From Holdemanella porci (GTDB lineage: Bacteria; Bacillota_I; Bacilli_A; Erysipelotrichales; Erysipelotrichaceae), in assembly GCF_019052655.1 (NCBI RefSeq), contig NZ_JAHQVB010000070.1, positions 1-9,502 on the forward strand: DNA of 9,502 bases, in the 5' to 3' direction. The position numbers and the translations under genes are program-made. Shown one piece after another: positions 1-7,277 of the stretch. The stretch's first letter is position 1; every line of letters begins with the position of its first letter. The notes under the pieces are model-generated. The model saw only the letters and a list, made by a program, of their open reading frames with translations, did not search any database and was not told the origin of the DNA.

Positions 1-56
1 TCGACAGTTTTTCACATACCGCATTCCCCTGTTCCGAAACCAAAATCTTAATATAC
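1..56. other. left-edge stretch, possible fragment of a neighbouring gene, strand unresolved
   Basis: This short stretch lies beyond the levR-type terminator. On the minus strand one frame stays open from about position 50 to the window edge and reads ILVSEQGNAVCEKLS, with mostly purine-first codons as in real genes. No ATG or Shine-Dalgarno precedes it, and it would begin directly after a terminator. On the plus strand one frame reads VFHIPHSPVPKPKS and stops with TAA at 49-51, which would suit the tail of a convergent gene. The sequence alone does not decide between these readings, so I call no CDS. Confidence 0.3.
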
Positions 57-82
57 AAAAAAAGATGAGTTTCCTCATCTTT
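57..82 (-). terminator. Rho-independent terminator of the LevR-type regulator gene
   Basis: On the minus strand, directly after the TAG stop (84-86), a perfect 9-bp stem AAAGATGAG/CTCATCTTT (82-74 with 69-61) closes on a GAAA tetraloop and runs into seven T residues (63-57). The stem starts only one base past the stop codon. On the plus strand the hairpin is followed by ACTAATTATT rather than a T run, so it works well in one direction only. Confidence 0.88.
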
Positions 83-83
83 A

Positions 84-2783
84 CTAATTATTCTTCACAT
101 AATTATAAATATGAATCATTTCCTCTGTAGGAATATCTACACCATAGAAATCTTCTACTTGCTTAAACGCCTTCTTAACATAGTCCACAAAATCTTTGTG
201 TTCATTTAAGAAATCCGAGCTTGGATCATACTCAGCATTTCTTGAAACAACAAGTCTTTCAATCAAGCAACAAATATGTACGTACAATCCAAAACAAGTT
301 CGATTGCTGAAACGAACCCCAACATACTTTTGTAAAACATCAATCGCATTGGCAACCTGCTCTAATAGTTTTGTCGGATTTAATATCGTTAGTGCATTCA
401 TAATATTACTCAATGAGAAATTATGCAGAATATTTTTATCAAACAAAGACAGCTGTTCTTCATCCATATAATCCTTGAAGTATTGATTGAAATCACCAAA
501 TGTATCTTCAATAATCAAATCTTCAATACCCACAAATGGAATGTCCTCCATATTTGGATCTAACGTTCCAAGTACACATAAAACGTCATATTCTTCAAAT
601 ACATTGTTCTTTTTACCTAATTCAATCAATTCCGAATAATTCAACGTCTTCACATCTAAATTGATTCCATCTGGAAAAGATTGCTCCAACATCGACTTTA
701 ATTTCTTGGCCGTACCCAATCCACTTGCGCAAGAACATAGAATGACTGGCTGTTTTTGTTGATGCTTTTCAATATGATACGCAAAATTGACACGGAAAGC
801 ATCAATCGTTTTTTGTAATATGCTCTCCATCTCTACATTATTACGAATTCCATTTCCAATTTCTAAAGCGATTGGAGTACTCACATTGTTGATAATTCCA
901 ATATTCGCATTCTCTATATGCAAACCTTTATAAATATCTTCCAAACTACCCATATCCACTAATAGATACAATTCTTTGACCTTGCCAATACGATCCAAAT
1001 AACGATTCAGTTTCTCAATCATTGTAGTCGTATCAATATATAAAGGCATATCTAGCGCATCAAATATATATTGTCCTAAGAAACGATTGGCTGCATCCGC
1101 AATACTAGAAGCCGTAGAAAAACCATGTGATAGTACAACGGCTGCTTTTTGAGAAAGCCTTGAATCTTTTTGTACATTATAAACATAGAAGATAAACGTA
1201 CAAATAATGATGGAATACATGTCCATTTCTAGATAGGACTTTAAATACGTACAAATTTCTAAAGATACATTCGTCGCTCTAAAAAATTCTTCCTGCAACA
1301 ATTGATATAAATCATCACATTCTTCTTCATGTTTTAAAAACCAGCTTCTTAAATCATGATATTCATGATGAATCTCATCTAAATAAGATGCGATAGCTAA
1401 CGTTTCATTATTTGTGATTTTTAATCCATACCGCGATTCAATCAAGTTAAAGATATGCTGCACACCACGATTATAATAATCTACCTGACTTGATTCTTTC
1501 TTTCTAAAGATCAAGTTATCAAAATATTTTTGAACATAATTCTTTTCTTTTGCCATAAAATCCGCCAAGCTTGTATGTTCCTCTTTATATTTTCGATAAC
1601 ACGCCAACAAGCTATCATTTAATTGAAGAATTTCTTTTGTACCATTATAGTACCCCTGCAAATCCTCCACATATATATATTCATCATCGTCCAAGACCGT
1701 TTTTTGATTCGCATAAACTTGCTGTAAAAGATCTTTAGGCAAACTATCCAAATGAATCACTAATTCGTCATTGACCTTATCAAATAAAGAATTGATACAA
1801 CAAGACTGTACACTACTCTTTAATTGACCAATATTACCTGGCATCTTACTTTGTAACAGCGCATTATACACTTTACTGCTTATTTTGATCTGACAATCTA
1901 AACGTTTTTCTTCCTGACTAAAAATGTCATGCAACAACTCAATACGCTCTTGCGTACCTCTTTGTTCAAGACTAGGAATGGTGATTGTCATTGGAATACG
2001 TCGCATTAATGTTTTTAACAGCACTTTATCCGGATTTTCTGTAGTCGCAAATACAATACGAACATTAGACTTATACCACTTTTCATTATCACCCACACGA
2101 TGATAAATACCTTGATCCATAAACAAGAACAACTTTTCTTGGCATTCAGCCTTTAATTCATGCACCTCATCCAAGAATAAAACACCATTATCTGCTAACG
2201 CAATCAAACCTTCATTGTCTTTTTCAGCCCCTGTAAAAGCACCTTTAACATGACCAAATAAGTTGGCCGTTAATAATTCCGGATTATTCGCATATTCACT
2301 ACAGTTTACCTGTACAAATTGCCCATTTTTTGAAATGACACCCTGATTTCTTGCCCACTCATATGTCAGTTTCGCAATTAAAGACTTACCCGTTCCCGTA
2401 GGCCCATAAAGCAGCATAGGCAATCCATTAGGAGGATATGAAATGGTAGCTTTACATTGTTTAACCGTTTGAGCCAAAGAATGATTCATGCCCACTAGTT
2501 TTTCAAAATCCTTCTTTTCCTGATTTGACAATAAATCATCTATACTCGCATATAAACTATTTTTAAAAGGAATTCCCTTTTCTTTCAAATATTCAACCGA
2601 AATGAAACAAAACGGTTTTGATTCAATGCGAATCAATTTATTTTCTTTTACTAATTTATTTAATACAACAGAAACCTGTGAGCGGCTAATCTTTAAATTT
2701 TCACTTATCAAGGCAACTGTTGTTTGTTCAAATTCACTATTATTACAACATGCCAAAATATATGCCAATATTTTTTCTATCAT
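84..2783 (-). CDS. LevR/ManR-family sigma-54-dependent PTS regulator (AAA+, PRD, EIIA-Man, EIIB, PRD)
   Basis: This is a transcription activator that uses ATP hydrolysis to open sigma-54 promoters and is tuned by PTS phosphorylation. Domains seen: winged HTH (about 1-65); AAA+ domain (about 90-345) with Walker A GPTGTGKS (127-134), sigma-54-contact loop GAFTGA (181-186), Walker B VLFLDE (201-206) and the family-typical PGNIGQLK (315-322); PRD1 (about 430-540); EIIA-Man-like domain with LSHG, His553 (about 546-665); EIIB-like loop CASGLGTA starting at Cys685; PRD2 (about 785-895) with His836. His553 and His836 match in order and spacing the two phosphorylated histidines of Bacillus LevR (His585 activating via HPr, His869 inhibitory via the cognate EIIB). 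At 899 residues it is slightly shorter than LevR. ATG start with GGAGG (2790-2794) six bases upstream. It is divergent from rpoN. Its target is probably a mannose-class PTS operon outside the window. The family is certain; the sugar is not. Confidence 0.96.
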   Translation of the reverse strand: MIEKILAYILACCNNSEFEQTTVALISENLKISRSQVSVVLNKLVKENKLIRIESKPFCFISVEYLKEKGIPFKNSLYASIDDLLSNQEKKDFEKLVGMNHSLAQTVKQCKATISYPPNGLPMLLYGPTGTGKSLIAKLTYEWARNQGVISKNGQFVQVNCSEYANNPELLTANLFGHVKGAFTGAEKDNEGLIALADNGVLFLDEVHELKAECQEKLFLFMDQGIYHRVGDNEKWYKSNVRIVFATTENPDKVLLKTLMRRIPMTITIPSLEQRGTQERIELLHDIFSQEEKRLDCQIKISSKVYNALLQSKMPGNIGQLKSSVQSCCINSLFDKVNDELVIHLDSLPKDLLQQVYANQKTVLDDDEYIYVEDLQGYYNGTKEILQLNDSLLACYRKYKEEHTSLADFMAKEKNYVQKYFDNLIFRKKESSQVDYYNRGVQHIFNLIESRYGLKITNNETLAIASYLDEIHHEYHDLRSWFLKHEEECDDLYQLLQEEFFRATNVSLEICTYLKSYLEMDMYSIIICTFIFYVYNVQKDSRLSQKAAVVLSHGFSTASSIADAANRFLGQYIFDALDMPLYIDTTTMIEKLNRYLDRIGKVKELYLLVDMGSLEDIYKGLHIENANIGIINNVSTPIALEIGNGIRNNVEMESILQKTIDAFRVNFAYHIEKHQQKQPVILCSCASGLGTAKKLKSMLEQSFPDGINLDVKTLNYSELIELGKKNNVFEEYDVLCVLGTLDPNMEDIPFVGIEDLIIEDTFGDFNQYFKDYMDEEQLSLFDKNILHNFSLSNIMNALTILNPTKLLEQVANAIDVLQKYVGVRFSNRTCFGLYVHICCLIERLVVSRNAEYDPSSDFLNEHKDFVDYVKKAFKQVEDFYGVDIPTEEMIHIYNYVKNN

Positions 2784-2801
2784 ACGACCCCTCCACTTTT
2801 T

Positions 2802-2831
2802 TTGAATTATTATACCATAATATGTTATAAC
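2802..2831 (+). promoter_or_regulatory. candidate rpoN promoter giving a near-leaderless transcript
   Basis: TTGAAT (2802-2807), an 18-bp spacer and TATAAC (2826-2831) with an upstream TG (2823-2824) form a plausible sigma-A promoter. The start would fall near 2838, only about four bases before the rpoN ATG at 2842. This agrees with the absence of any Shine-Dalgarno there. An alternative -10, CATAAT at 2816-2821, has no matching -35. The -10 lies inside the 16-base palindrome. Confidence 0.45.
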
Positions 2832-2837
2832 ATATAT
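2809..2837 (-). promoter_or_regulatory. promoter of the LevR-type regulator gene (extended -10)
   Basis: On the minus strand TGGTATAAT (2817-2809) gives a consensus TATAAT preceded by TG, an extended -10. The -35 position at 17 bp (2832-2837) reads ATATAT, a poor match, which is common when the -10 is extended. The predicted transcript starts near 2802 with a leader of about 19 bases that carries the GGAGG site. It overlaps the rpoN promoter and abuts the palindrome at 2820-2835. Confidence 0.6.
2820..2835. repeat. perfect 16-base palindrome between the divergent regulator and rpoN genes
   Basis: ATATGTTATAACATAT is its own reverse complement. It covers the candidate rpoN -10 and sits between the -10 and the -35 position of the opposing promoter, so a dimeric protein bound here could block both genes. 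It is A/T-only apart from one G and one C, so chance is possible. The binding protein is unknown. Confidence 0.6.
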
Positions 2838-2841
2838 ACAT

Positions 2842-4062
2842 ATGAAACAAGATTTGATTTATACACATACCTACAAACAAACACTCCATATGACAACGGG
2901 TTTAAAGTCGCATCTAGAAATATTAAGTAAAGATAGACAGACTTTATCGGATCTTTTATATAATGTCAGTCAAAATAATCCTTTTTTAGAATACACTCCA
3001 AGTCAAGATATTCAACAATATCTTGAAGCAGGCATTTCCAATAAGCCAAGTCTAAAGGATGAACTTTATTTACAGCTGCATACAAGCACTAAAAAATACA
3101 ATGAACCCATTGCCCATTATATTATTGAATCCTTAGATAATCATGGCTTCTTTGATCAAGACATCCAAACTGTCCTATCGGACTTAAAATGTACTAAAAC
3201 ACAATTTGAAGAAACACTCTCTTTCATTCAAACCTTTGAACCCATTGGTGTGGCTGCTAAAAATAGTATTGATTCTTTAATGATTCAATTAAAAGAAAAA
3301 GGCTATACAATCGCATACACTATTTTAAAGAATTATTCAAAAGAACTTGAAGAAAAAGATTTCTATACAATTTCTGAATCTTTAGATATACCTTATGAAT
3401 CTGTATTTGATGAATTAGCTCACATGCAAGAGTGCAATCCATTTCCTTGCAGTGAATATGACACAGAAGGTACGACAAATTTAGCTTTACCTGAATTCAC
3501 AATTGAAATTGATGAAGATCAATTAAAAATCATCCCCAAAGAAATGGGAAATCTATCGCTTCATTGCGAAGAAGTAAAATTGTCAAAAGAAGCTAAAAAA
3601 TATTTAAATGAAGCTAAGTTTTATATAGATAGTATCAATCGTCGAAACAAAACCATTCTTCTACTCGCAAATATATTGATCACACATCAAAAGAATTATT
3701 TTCTATTTCAAGATGATTTAAAAGAATGCACACTTAAAGAAATTGCTCAAGAATCAGGCTACTCGATTTCAACCGTTTCTAGGACTTTGAGTGATAAATA
3801 TTATGAATTTAATGATCATATGTATCCTGTAAAAGATTTATTTATTTCAAAAACACACAAAGGAAGCAGTAAAGACTCTATTCAAAAGGCCATTCAATTA
3901 TTAATTGAAGTGGAAAATCCAGAAAATCCTCTACAAGATGAAGAAATTGTAGAAGAACTTGAAAATATGGAACTCTACGCATCCAGAAGAACCATATCAA
4001 AATATAGAAAGGAATTAAATATTCCCAATTCGAAACAAAGAAAAAAGGCGAGACTCTACTAA
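2842..4062 (+). CDS. rpoN: RNA polymerase sigma-54 factor (RpoN)
   Basis: This is the alternative sigma factor that recognises -24/-12 promoters and needs an AAA+ activator such as the neighbouring LevR-type protein. At 406 residues it is shorter than typical RpoN (about 430-480). Region I (1-50) aligns with the family from MKQ.L to NPFLE (46-50), which supports the ATG at 2842 although no ribosome-binding site precedes it. The core-binding region spans about 60-250. The segment INRRNKTILLLANILITHQ (265-283) matches the conserved R..T......I...Q element. An HTH lies at TLKEIAQESGYSISTVSR (297-314). The RpoN box reads SRRTISKYRK (381-390) against consensus ARRTVAKYRE. Odd points: region I is poor in the usual glutamine and leucine residues, and the segment after the HTH departs from the usual TPRG pattern. 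The gene converges with the ATPase gene 10 bases away, and its last codons form that gene's terminator stem. Confidence 0.97.
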   Translation: MKQDLIYTHTYKQTLHMTTGLKSHLEILSKDRQTLSDLLYNVSQNNPFLEYTPSQDIQQYLEAGISNKPSLKDELYLQLHTSTKKYNEPIAHYIIESLDNHGFFDQDIQTVLSDLKCTKTQFEETLSFIQTFEPIGVAAKNSIDSLMIQLKEKGYTIAYTILKNYSKELEEKDFYTISESLDIPYESVFDELAHMQECNPFPCSEYDTEGTTNLALPEFTIEIDEDQLKIIPKEMGNLSLHCEEVKLSKEAKKYLNEAKFYIDSINRRNKTILLLANILITHQKNYFLFQDDLKECTLKEIAQESGYSISTVSRTLSDKYYEFNDHMYPVKDLFISKTHKGSSKDSIQKAIQLLIEVENPENPLQDEEIVEELENMELYASRRTISKYRKELNIPNSKQRKKARLY

Positions 4063-4070
4063 ATCTCGCC
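4041..4070 (-). terminator. Rho-independent terminator of the ATPase gene, inside the rpoN 3' end
   Basis: On the minus strand a perfect 7-bp GC-rich stem GGCGAGA/TCTCGCC (4070-4064 with 4053-4047) with a 10-base loop is followed by six T residues (4046-4041), two bases past the ATPase stop. One stem arm and the T run are rpoN coding sequence (codons for KKARLY and the preceding lysine run). On the plus strand the same stem is followed by CCTCACCTTGTTTTC, a much weaker exit for rpoN. Confidence 0.85.
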
Positions 4071-4072
4071 CC

Positions 4073-5857
4073 TCACCTTGTTTTCTCCAAACTTTTTAAG
4101 TAGTCTTCAACATTTAAGTACTGAATAGAATCCATTTCTGTATTTTCTCCACGATAAATAACATAACGTCCTGTGATATTGCCATATCGATGTATCGTCA
4201 TCGCACATTTTTCTTCATCATTTATATGTCGATATTGTTCACGTGCTCGTTGGTTACTATATTTTATTTCATATATTTCACAAGATAATGTTTTTGGATC
4301 TTGCACAACCATATCAAACTCACCGATTGGAAATTGCAATTTAAAAACATGTTTATCTTTTTTTGCGAGTTTTGTTTCCAAAAGAACTATATCCTCCATC
4401 ATTCTGCCACGAATTTCACTAAGTAAACGTTCTAAAATATGTGTCCTTTTTTGGATATCTAATTCTTGGAATTTTTCGTCTAAAAGAAGATTCTCAACAA
4501 TAGCTTCAGCTTGTGCATATCTTAAACCAGGTTGTGTAACAACAACAATTTTACTCTTCTGTTTTACTTCTGGTAAATATTCTAAATCTATTTCTTTTAT
4601 TAAGTCCAATATCGCCAGATACTCTTTTATTTGAGTCATATGCACATCACTAATATCAATACTTTGTTCTTCCTTATTTAAAATATCAAGCATGTTTTTT
4701 ATTCCCAGAGTAACCTTATCTAGTTCCATATGTTTTCGAATATTTATTGGATCCACTCTATCTCTCAACAAATTATTGGCAGTAACCCCTAGATCATGAG
4801 ATTTAAATGTACTTTCTACAACACTTTTAGTAAATCTATGATTCATATCTTCTACTACTCGATTAATCACATTCGTAAGCTCTCCCTTTTCATATAAATC
4901 TAAAAGTTGACGAAAATGACCACCATATTGATACATCTTTAAGGAATGTTGGATATTCTTCGCAATTGACGTATTAATATACTCTTCTGTATCCTTAATA
5001 TTTGAAAATGGTGTGCTTGCATTATAATTAATTCCACCAAGACTCATTGTCCCTCCATACCGTATATACTCATCAATCCCATATATACCAAGTACATTTT
5101 CAAATTCTCTATAGGGTATAAATGTTGTATGAAGCATTATGCATCGATCGTATAATTGTTCTTCTTTAGAAAACGCAAAGCCAAGTGAATCTGTGCCAGA
5201 AAGAACAATTTTCATTCCACTACTGGCATATATATCAGAAAATAAAGAAGCCCCTTCAATGAAATCTTCCATCAATGTCACTTCATCCAAAAATACATAT
5301 TTATATCCATTTTTTTCTAATAGTCTAAGATCTTCATCAATATCGGATAAAGAATCTTTTGATGTAATTTGAATAAATGCAGCTTTATTAAAATCAGATT
5401 CAGACAATTCTAAAATAATTTGACGAATCAATGTGGTTTTCCCTGTTCGTCTTAATCCATACAATATGAATACTTTATCAGCTATGTCTTTGAAGATATA
5501 ATCTCTAAGCATTTGAATACATTCTCTTTTTTTATAGTTTCGTATAATTGAAATTAAAGATTTTAATCTATCCCCAACAAGCACCTTTGTCTTAAAATCA
5601 AGATTTTTTTCTTTAGGCATACATTGTTTTAATTTTTTTAATTCCTTTTCTAATTTTTTCCTTTTCTCAATATTCGATATAAGTTCATCAACTTCATCTG
5701 CTTTTACATATTTTTCTATTCGCTTCCCATTCTGAGTGATTCTATGATAATAATAAATATTACCATGTACATTCTTTTTAGAAACACCACCTGCCGGTAA
5801 AACGGCAATCTCACGCTCTATTTCTGCGATATGCTCGATTATTTTCTCATTATCCAT
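4073..5857 (-). CDS. AAA-family ATPase with N-terminal LPAGG-type domain and C-terminal PD-(D/E)XK nuclease-like domain
   Basis: Function unknown. Three parts are visible. Residues 1-80 hold LPAGGVSKKNVHGNIYYYH (20-38) and a lysine-rich coiled-coil-like helix; this resembles the small DUF6788-type domain, a family assignment made from memory. Residues about 110-270 form a P-loop ATPase with Walker A GLRRTGKTT (134-142), Walker B YVFLDE (187-192) and sensor-1-like VLSGTDS (218-224), closest to the AAA_14 group. Residues about 480-590 follow the DUF4143 pattern: GRMMED (484-489) with Glu488, then GEFD (Asp515) and EIK (Glu530, Lys532), a likely PD-(D/E)XK core. There is no signal peptide or membrane segment, so it should be cytoplasmic. 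ATG start with GGGTGA (5864-5869) six bases upstream. It is monocistronic, with its own promoter and terminator between rpoN and the MATE unit, like a cargo gene. DNA binding or cleavage is inferred only. Confidence 0.93.
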   Translation of the reverse strand: MDNEKIIEHIAEIEREIAVLPAGGVSKKNVHGNIYYYHRITQNGKRIEKYVKADEVDELISNIEKRKKLEKELKKLKQCMPKEKNLDFKTKVLVGDRLKSLISIIRNYKKRECIQMLRDYIFKDIADKVFILYGLRRTGKTTLIRQIILELSESDFNKAAFIQITSKDSLSDIDEDLRLLEKNGYKYVFLDEVTLMEDFIEGASLFSDIYASSGMKIVLSGTDSLGFAFSKEEQLYDRCIMLHTTFIPYREFENVLGIYGIDEYIRYGGTMSLGGINYNASTPFSNIKDTEEYINTSIAKNIQHSLKMYQYGGHFRQLLDLYEKGELTNVINRVVEDMNHRFTKSVVESTFKSHDLGVTANNLLRDRVDPINIRKHMELDKVTLGIKNMLDILNKEEQSIDISDVHMTQIKEYLAILDLIKEIDLEYLPEVKQKSKIVVVTQPGLRYAQAEAIVENLLLDEKFQELDIQKRTHILERLLSEIRGRMMEDIVLLETKLAKKDKHVFKLQFPIGEFDMVVQDPKTLSCEIYEIKYSNQRAREQYRHINDEEKCAMTIHRYGNITGRYVIYRGENTEMDSIQYLNVEDYLKSLEKTR

Positions 5858-5875
5858 AATTCTTCACCCACAATC

Positions 5876-5924
5876 TTTTATACCCATTATACCCATTATT
5901 CATTTTCACTTCAAGGGTATAAAA
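5876..5924. repeat. inverted repeat plus tandem repeat bracketing the ATPase promoter (operator candidate)
   Basis: TTTTATACCC (5876-5885) and GGGTATAAAA (5915-5924) are perfect 10-base inverted arms with 29 bases between them, which is exactly the promoter from -10 to -35. Inside, ATACCCATT is repeated head to tail (5880-5888 and 5889-5897). There are thus three copies of ATACCC, two direct and one inverted, around one promoter. This looks like a repressor operator; the ATPase's own N-terminal domain is one candidate ligand. The right arm also overlaps the T run of the MATE terminator. Confidence 0.7.
5886..5914 (-). promoter_or_regulatory. promoter of the ATPase gene
   Basis: On the minus strand TTGAAG (5914-5909), a 17-bp spacer and a consensus TATAAT (5891-5886) give a strong sigma-A promoter. 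The start is expected near 5879, leaving a leader of about 22 bases with GGGTGA before the ATG. The promoter core exactly fills the space between the two inverted repeat arms at 5876-5885 and 5915-5924. Confidence 0.8.
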
Positions 5925-5951
5925 AAGAGACGACTAATAAATATCGCCTCT
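5921..5951 (-). terminator. Rho-independent terminator at the end of the MATE gene
   Basis: On the minus strand AGAGGCGA/TCGTCTCT (5951-5944 with 5933-5926) forms an 8-bp stem with one G-U pair and a 10-base loop, followed by a T run to 5921. The MATE stop codon TAG (5936-5934) lies in the loop, so the final MATE codons make one arm. It closes the presumed three-gene envelope operon and separates it from the ATPase promoter. Confidence 0.82.
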
Positions 5952-7277
5952 AACTAATTTCTTTGAATATATATGATAATACCACATCAATAGCGCTGCA
6001 TTTACAATCCATGTCAGTGGCCATCCCAAGAATACAGTAATTAATTCCAAACTGAATTGTGTTGCCACAAATAAATAGACTTGTCTTAAAATAACGAAAC
6101 ATAAAATCATCGAATACATTGGTACTTTAGATAATCCAACACCTCTTAAAGCACCTGCCGTAATGTGGGATAAAGGAAGGAAGATATAGCCTGGCGCAAA
6201 GACAGAAATCATAGTCACACCAGCTACAATCACATCTTTATCTTGTGAGAACAATCCGACTAAGAACTCTCCATTTGTATAAATCAAGAAAGCTCCTAAT
6301 GCGATAATAACTTCACACATCAATAATGTTGTATACAAGCCTTTTCTTACACGCTTATAGTTTTGAGCTCCATAGTTCTGTCCCACAAATGTTGTGATGG
6401 CCATCGAGAAGCTTTGAATTGGTAGCTGCAAGAAACCATCTAGTTTTGTAGTTGTACTATATCCTGCAACAGCAGCCGATCCAAATTTAGAAATATACGA
6501 TTGAACAATCACATTGGAAAAAGAAACAATACTATTTTGTAGAGCTGCCGGAATTCCTATTGAAATAATTCTTGATAGAATTGGCTTTGAAAAACGAATC
6601 TTAGAAATATATACCTTATAATCTTTATCTGTATGTATTAACTCGCACATAACTAGAATGGCTGAAACGAGCTGTGCCAAAGTTGTCGCAATACCCACAC
6701 CAGCAACACCTAAATGAAAGTAGATCACAAACACAAAGTCTAGAACAATATTCACTAAACTGGATACAACTAAGTAAATCAATGGATTTTTACTATCCCC
6801 TAAAGCTCTTAAAATACCGGCTCCCATATTATAAATTAATGAAAAGGATACACCCGCAAAATAAATCTGTAGATAAATCACAGCCAAAGGTAAAACTTCT
6901 TTAGGCGAACCAATCATGACTAAAATGGGTTTAGATAGAGCAATACCCAATATTGTGAATAAGACACATAAAACTAAAGTTAAAGCTAAAGATGTATGAA
7001 TCGAATCCTGCATCTTTTTTGTTTCTTTAGCTCCAAAATATTGTGCAATCACAACACCAGCACCTGTTGATAATCCCATAAAGAATCCAACCAACATATT
7101 AATAATAGAAGTGGATTGTCCTACAGCTGCTAAGGCATGTGAACTGACAAAGTTTCCTACCACATACGAATCGACTGTATTGTATAATTGTTGAAATAAA
7201 TTCCCAACCAGTAATGGTAAAGAGAAAATCAAAATCGACTTCCATATACTTCCCTTTAATAAATCTGTACTTTCCAA
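5934..7277 (-). CDS. MATE-family multidrug/metabolite efflux transporter
   Basis: This is an inner-membrane antiporter expected to export cationic or aromatic compounds using a Na+ or H+ gradient; the substrate is not predictable. The 447 residues fit the family (about 440-460), with twelve predicted helices in two halves. N-terminal family signature: NLFQQLYNTVDSYVVG (26-41). The halves carry matching loops, VVIAQYFGAKE in the first and FVGQNYGAQN in the second, the known internal pseudo-repeat. I chose the TTG at 7275-7277: GGAAGGGTGA ends five bases upstream and the protein then begins MESTDLLKGSIWK, typical of the family. An upstream in-frame TTG at 7293-7295, six codons longer, has no ribosome-binding site, and a GTG at 7284-7286 sits on top of it. 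The gene lies 94 bases after the ZIP gene and is probably the last of the operon, possibly with a weak promoter of its own. Confidence 0.96.
   Translation of the reverse strand: MESTDLLKGSIWKSILIFSLPLLVGNLFQQLYNTVDSYVVGNFVSSHALAAVGQSTSIINMLVGFFMGLSTGAGVVIAQYFGAKETKKMQDSIHTSLALTLVLCVLFTILGIALSKPILVMIGSPKEVLPLAVIYLQIYFAGVSFSLIYNMGAGILRALGDSKNPLIYLVVSSLVNIVLDFVFVIYFHLGVAGVGIATTLAQLVSAILVMCELIHTDKDYKVYISKIRFSKPILSRIISIGIPAALQNSIVSFSNVIVQSYISKFGSAAVAGYSTTTKLDGFLQLPIQSFSMAITTFVGQNYGAQNYKRVRKGLYTTLLMCEVIIALGAFLIYTNGEFLVGLFSQDKDVIVAGVTMISVFAPGYIFLPLSHITAGALRGVGLSKVPMYSMILCFVILRQVYLFVATQFSLELITVFLGWPLTWIVNAALLMWYYHIYSKKLVRGDIY

Noticed and set aside
196..471. Plus-strand open frame of 91 codons opposite the regulator's PRD2.
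   Set aside because: It is antisense to a domain that is clearly conserved, and the translated product resembles nothing I know. The same applies to the other short frames opposite the MATE, ZIP, ATPase and carboxypeptidase genes.
2750..2768. On the minus strand TGGCATATATTTTGGC resembles a sigma-54 -24/-12 promoter.
   Set aside because: The -12 half reads TTGG instead of TTGC, and it lies inside the first codons of the regulator gene, pointing into it. Nothing else in the window came closer, so no sigma-54 promoter is called.
4073..5857. Toxin-antitoxin or insertion-sequence identity for the ATPase gene.
   Set aside because: There is no small partner gene, no DDE motif, and no terminal inverted or target-site repeats at its borders.
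5876..5924. Reading the inverted repeat around the ATPase promoter as a transcription terminator hairpin.
   Set aside because: The 29-base loop is too long, and the MATE gene already ends at a proper hairpin at 5921-5951.
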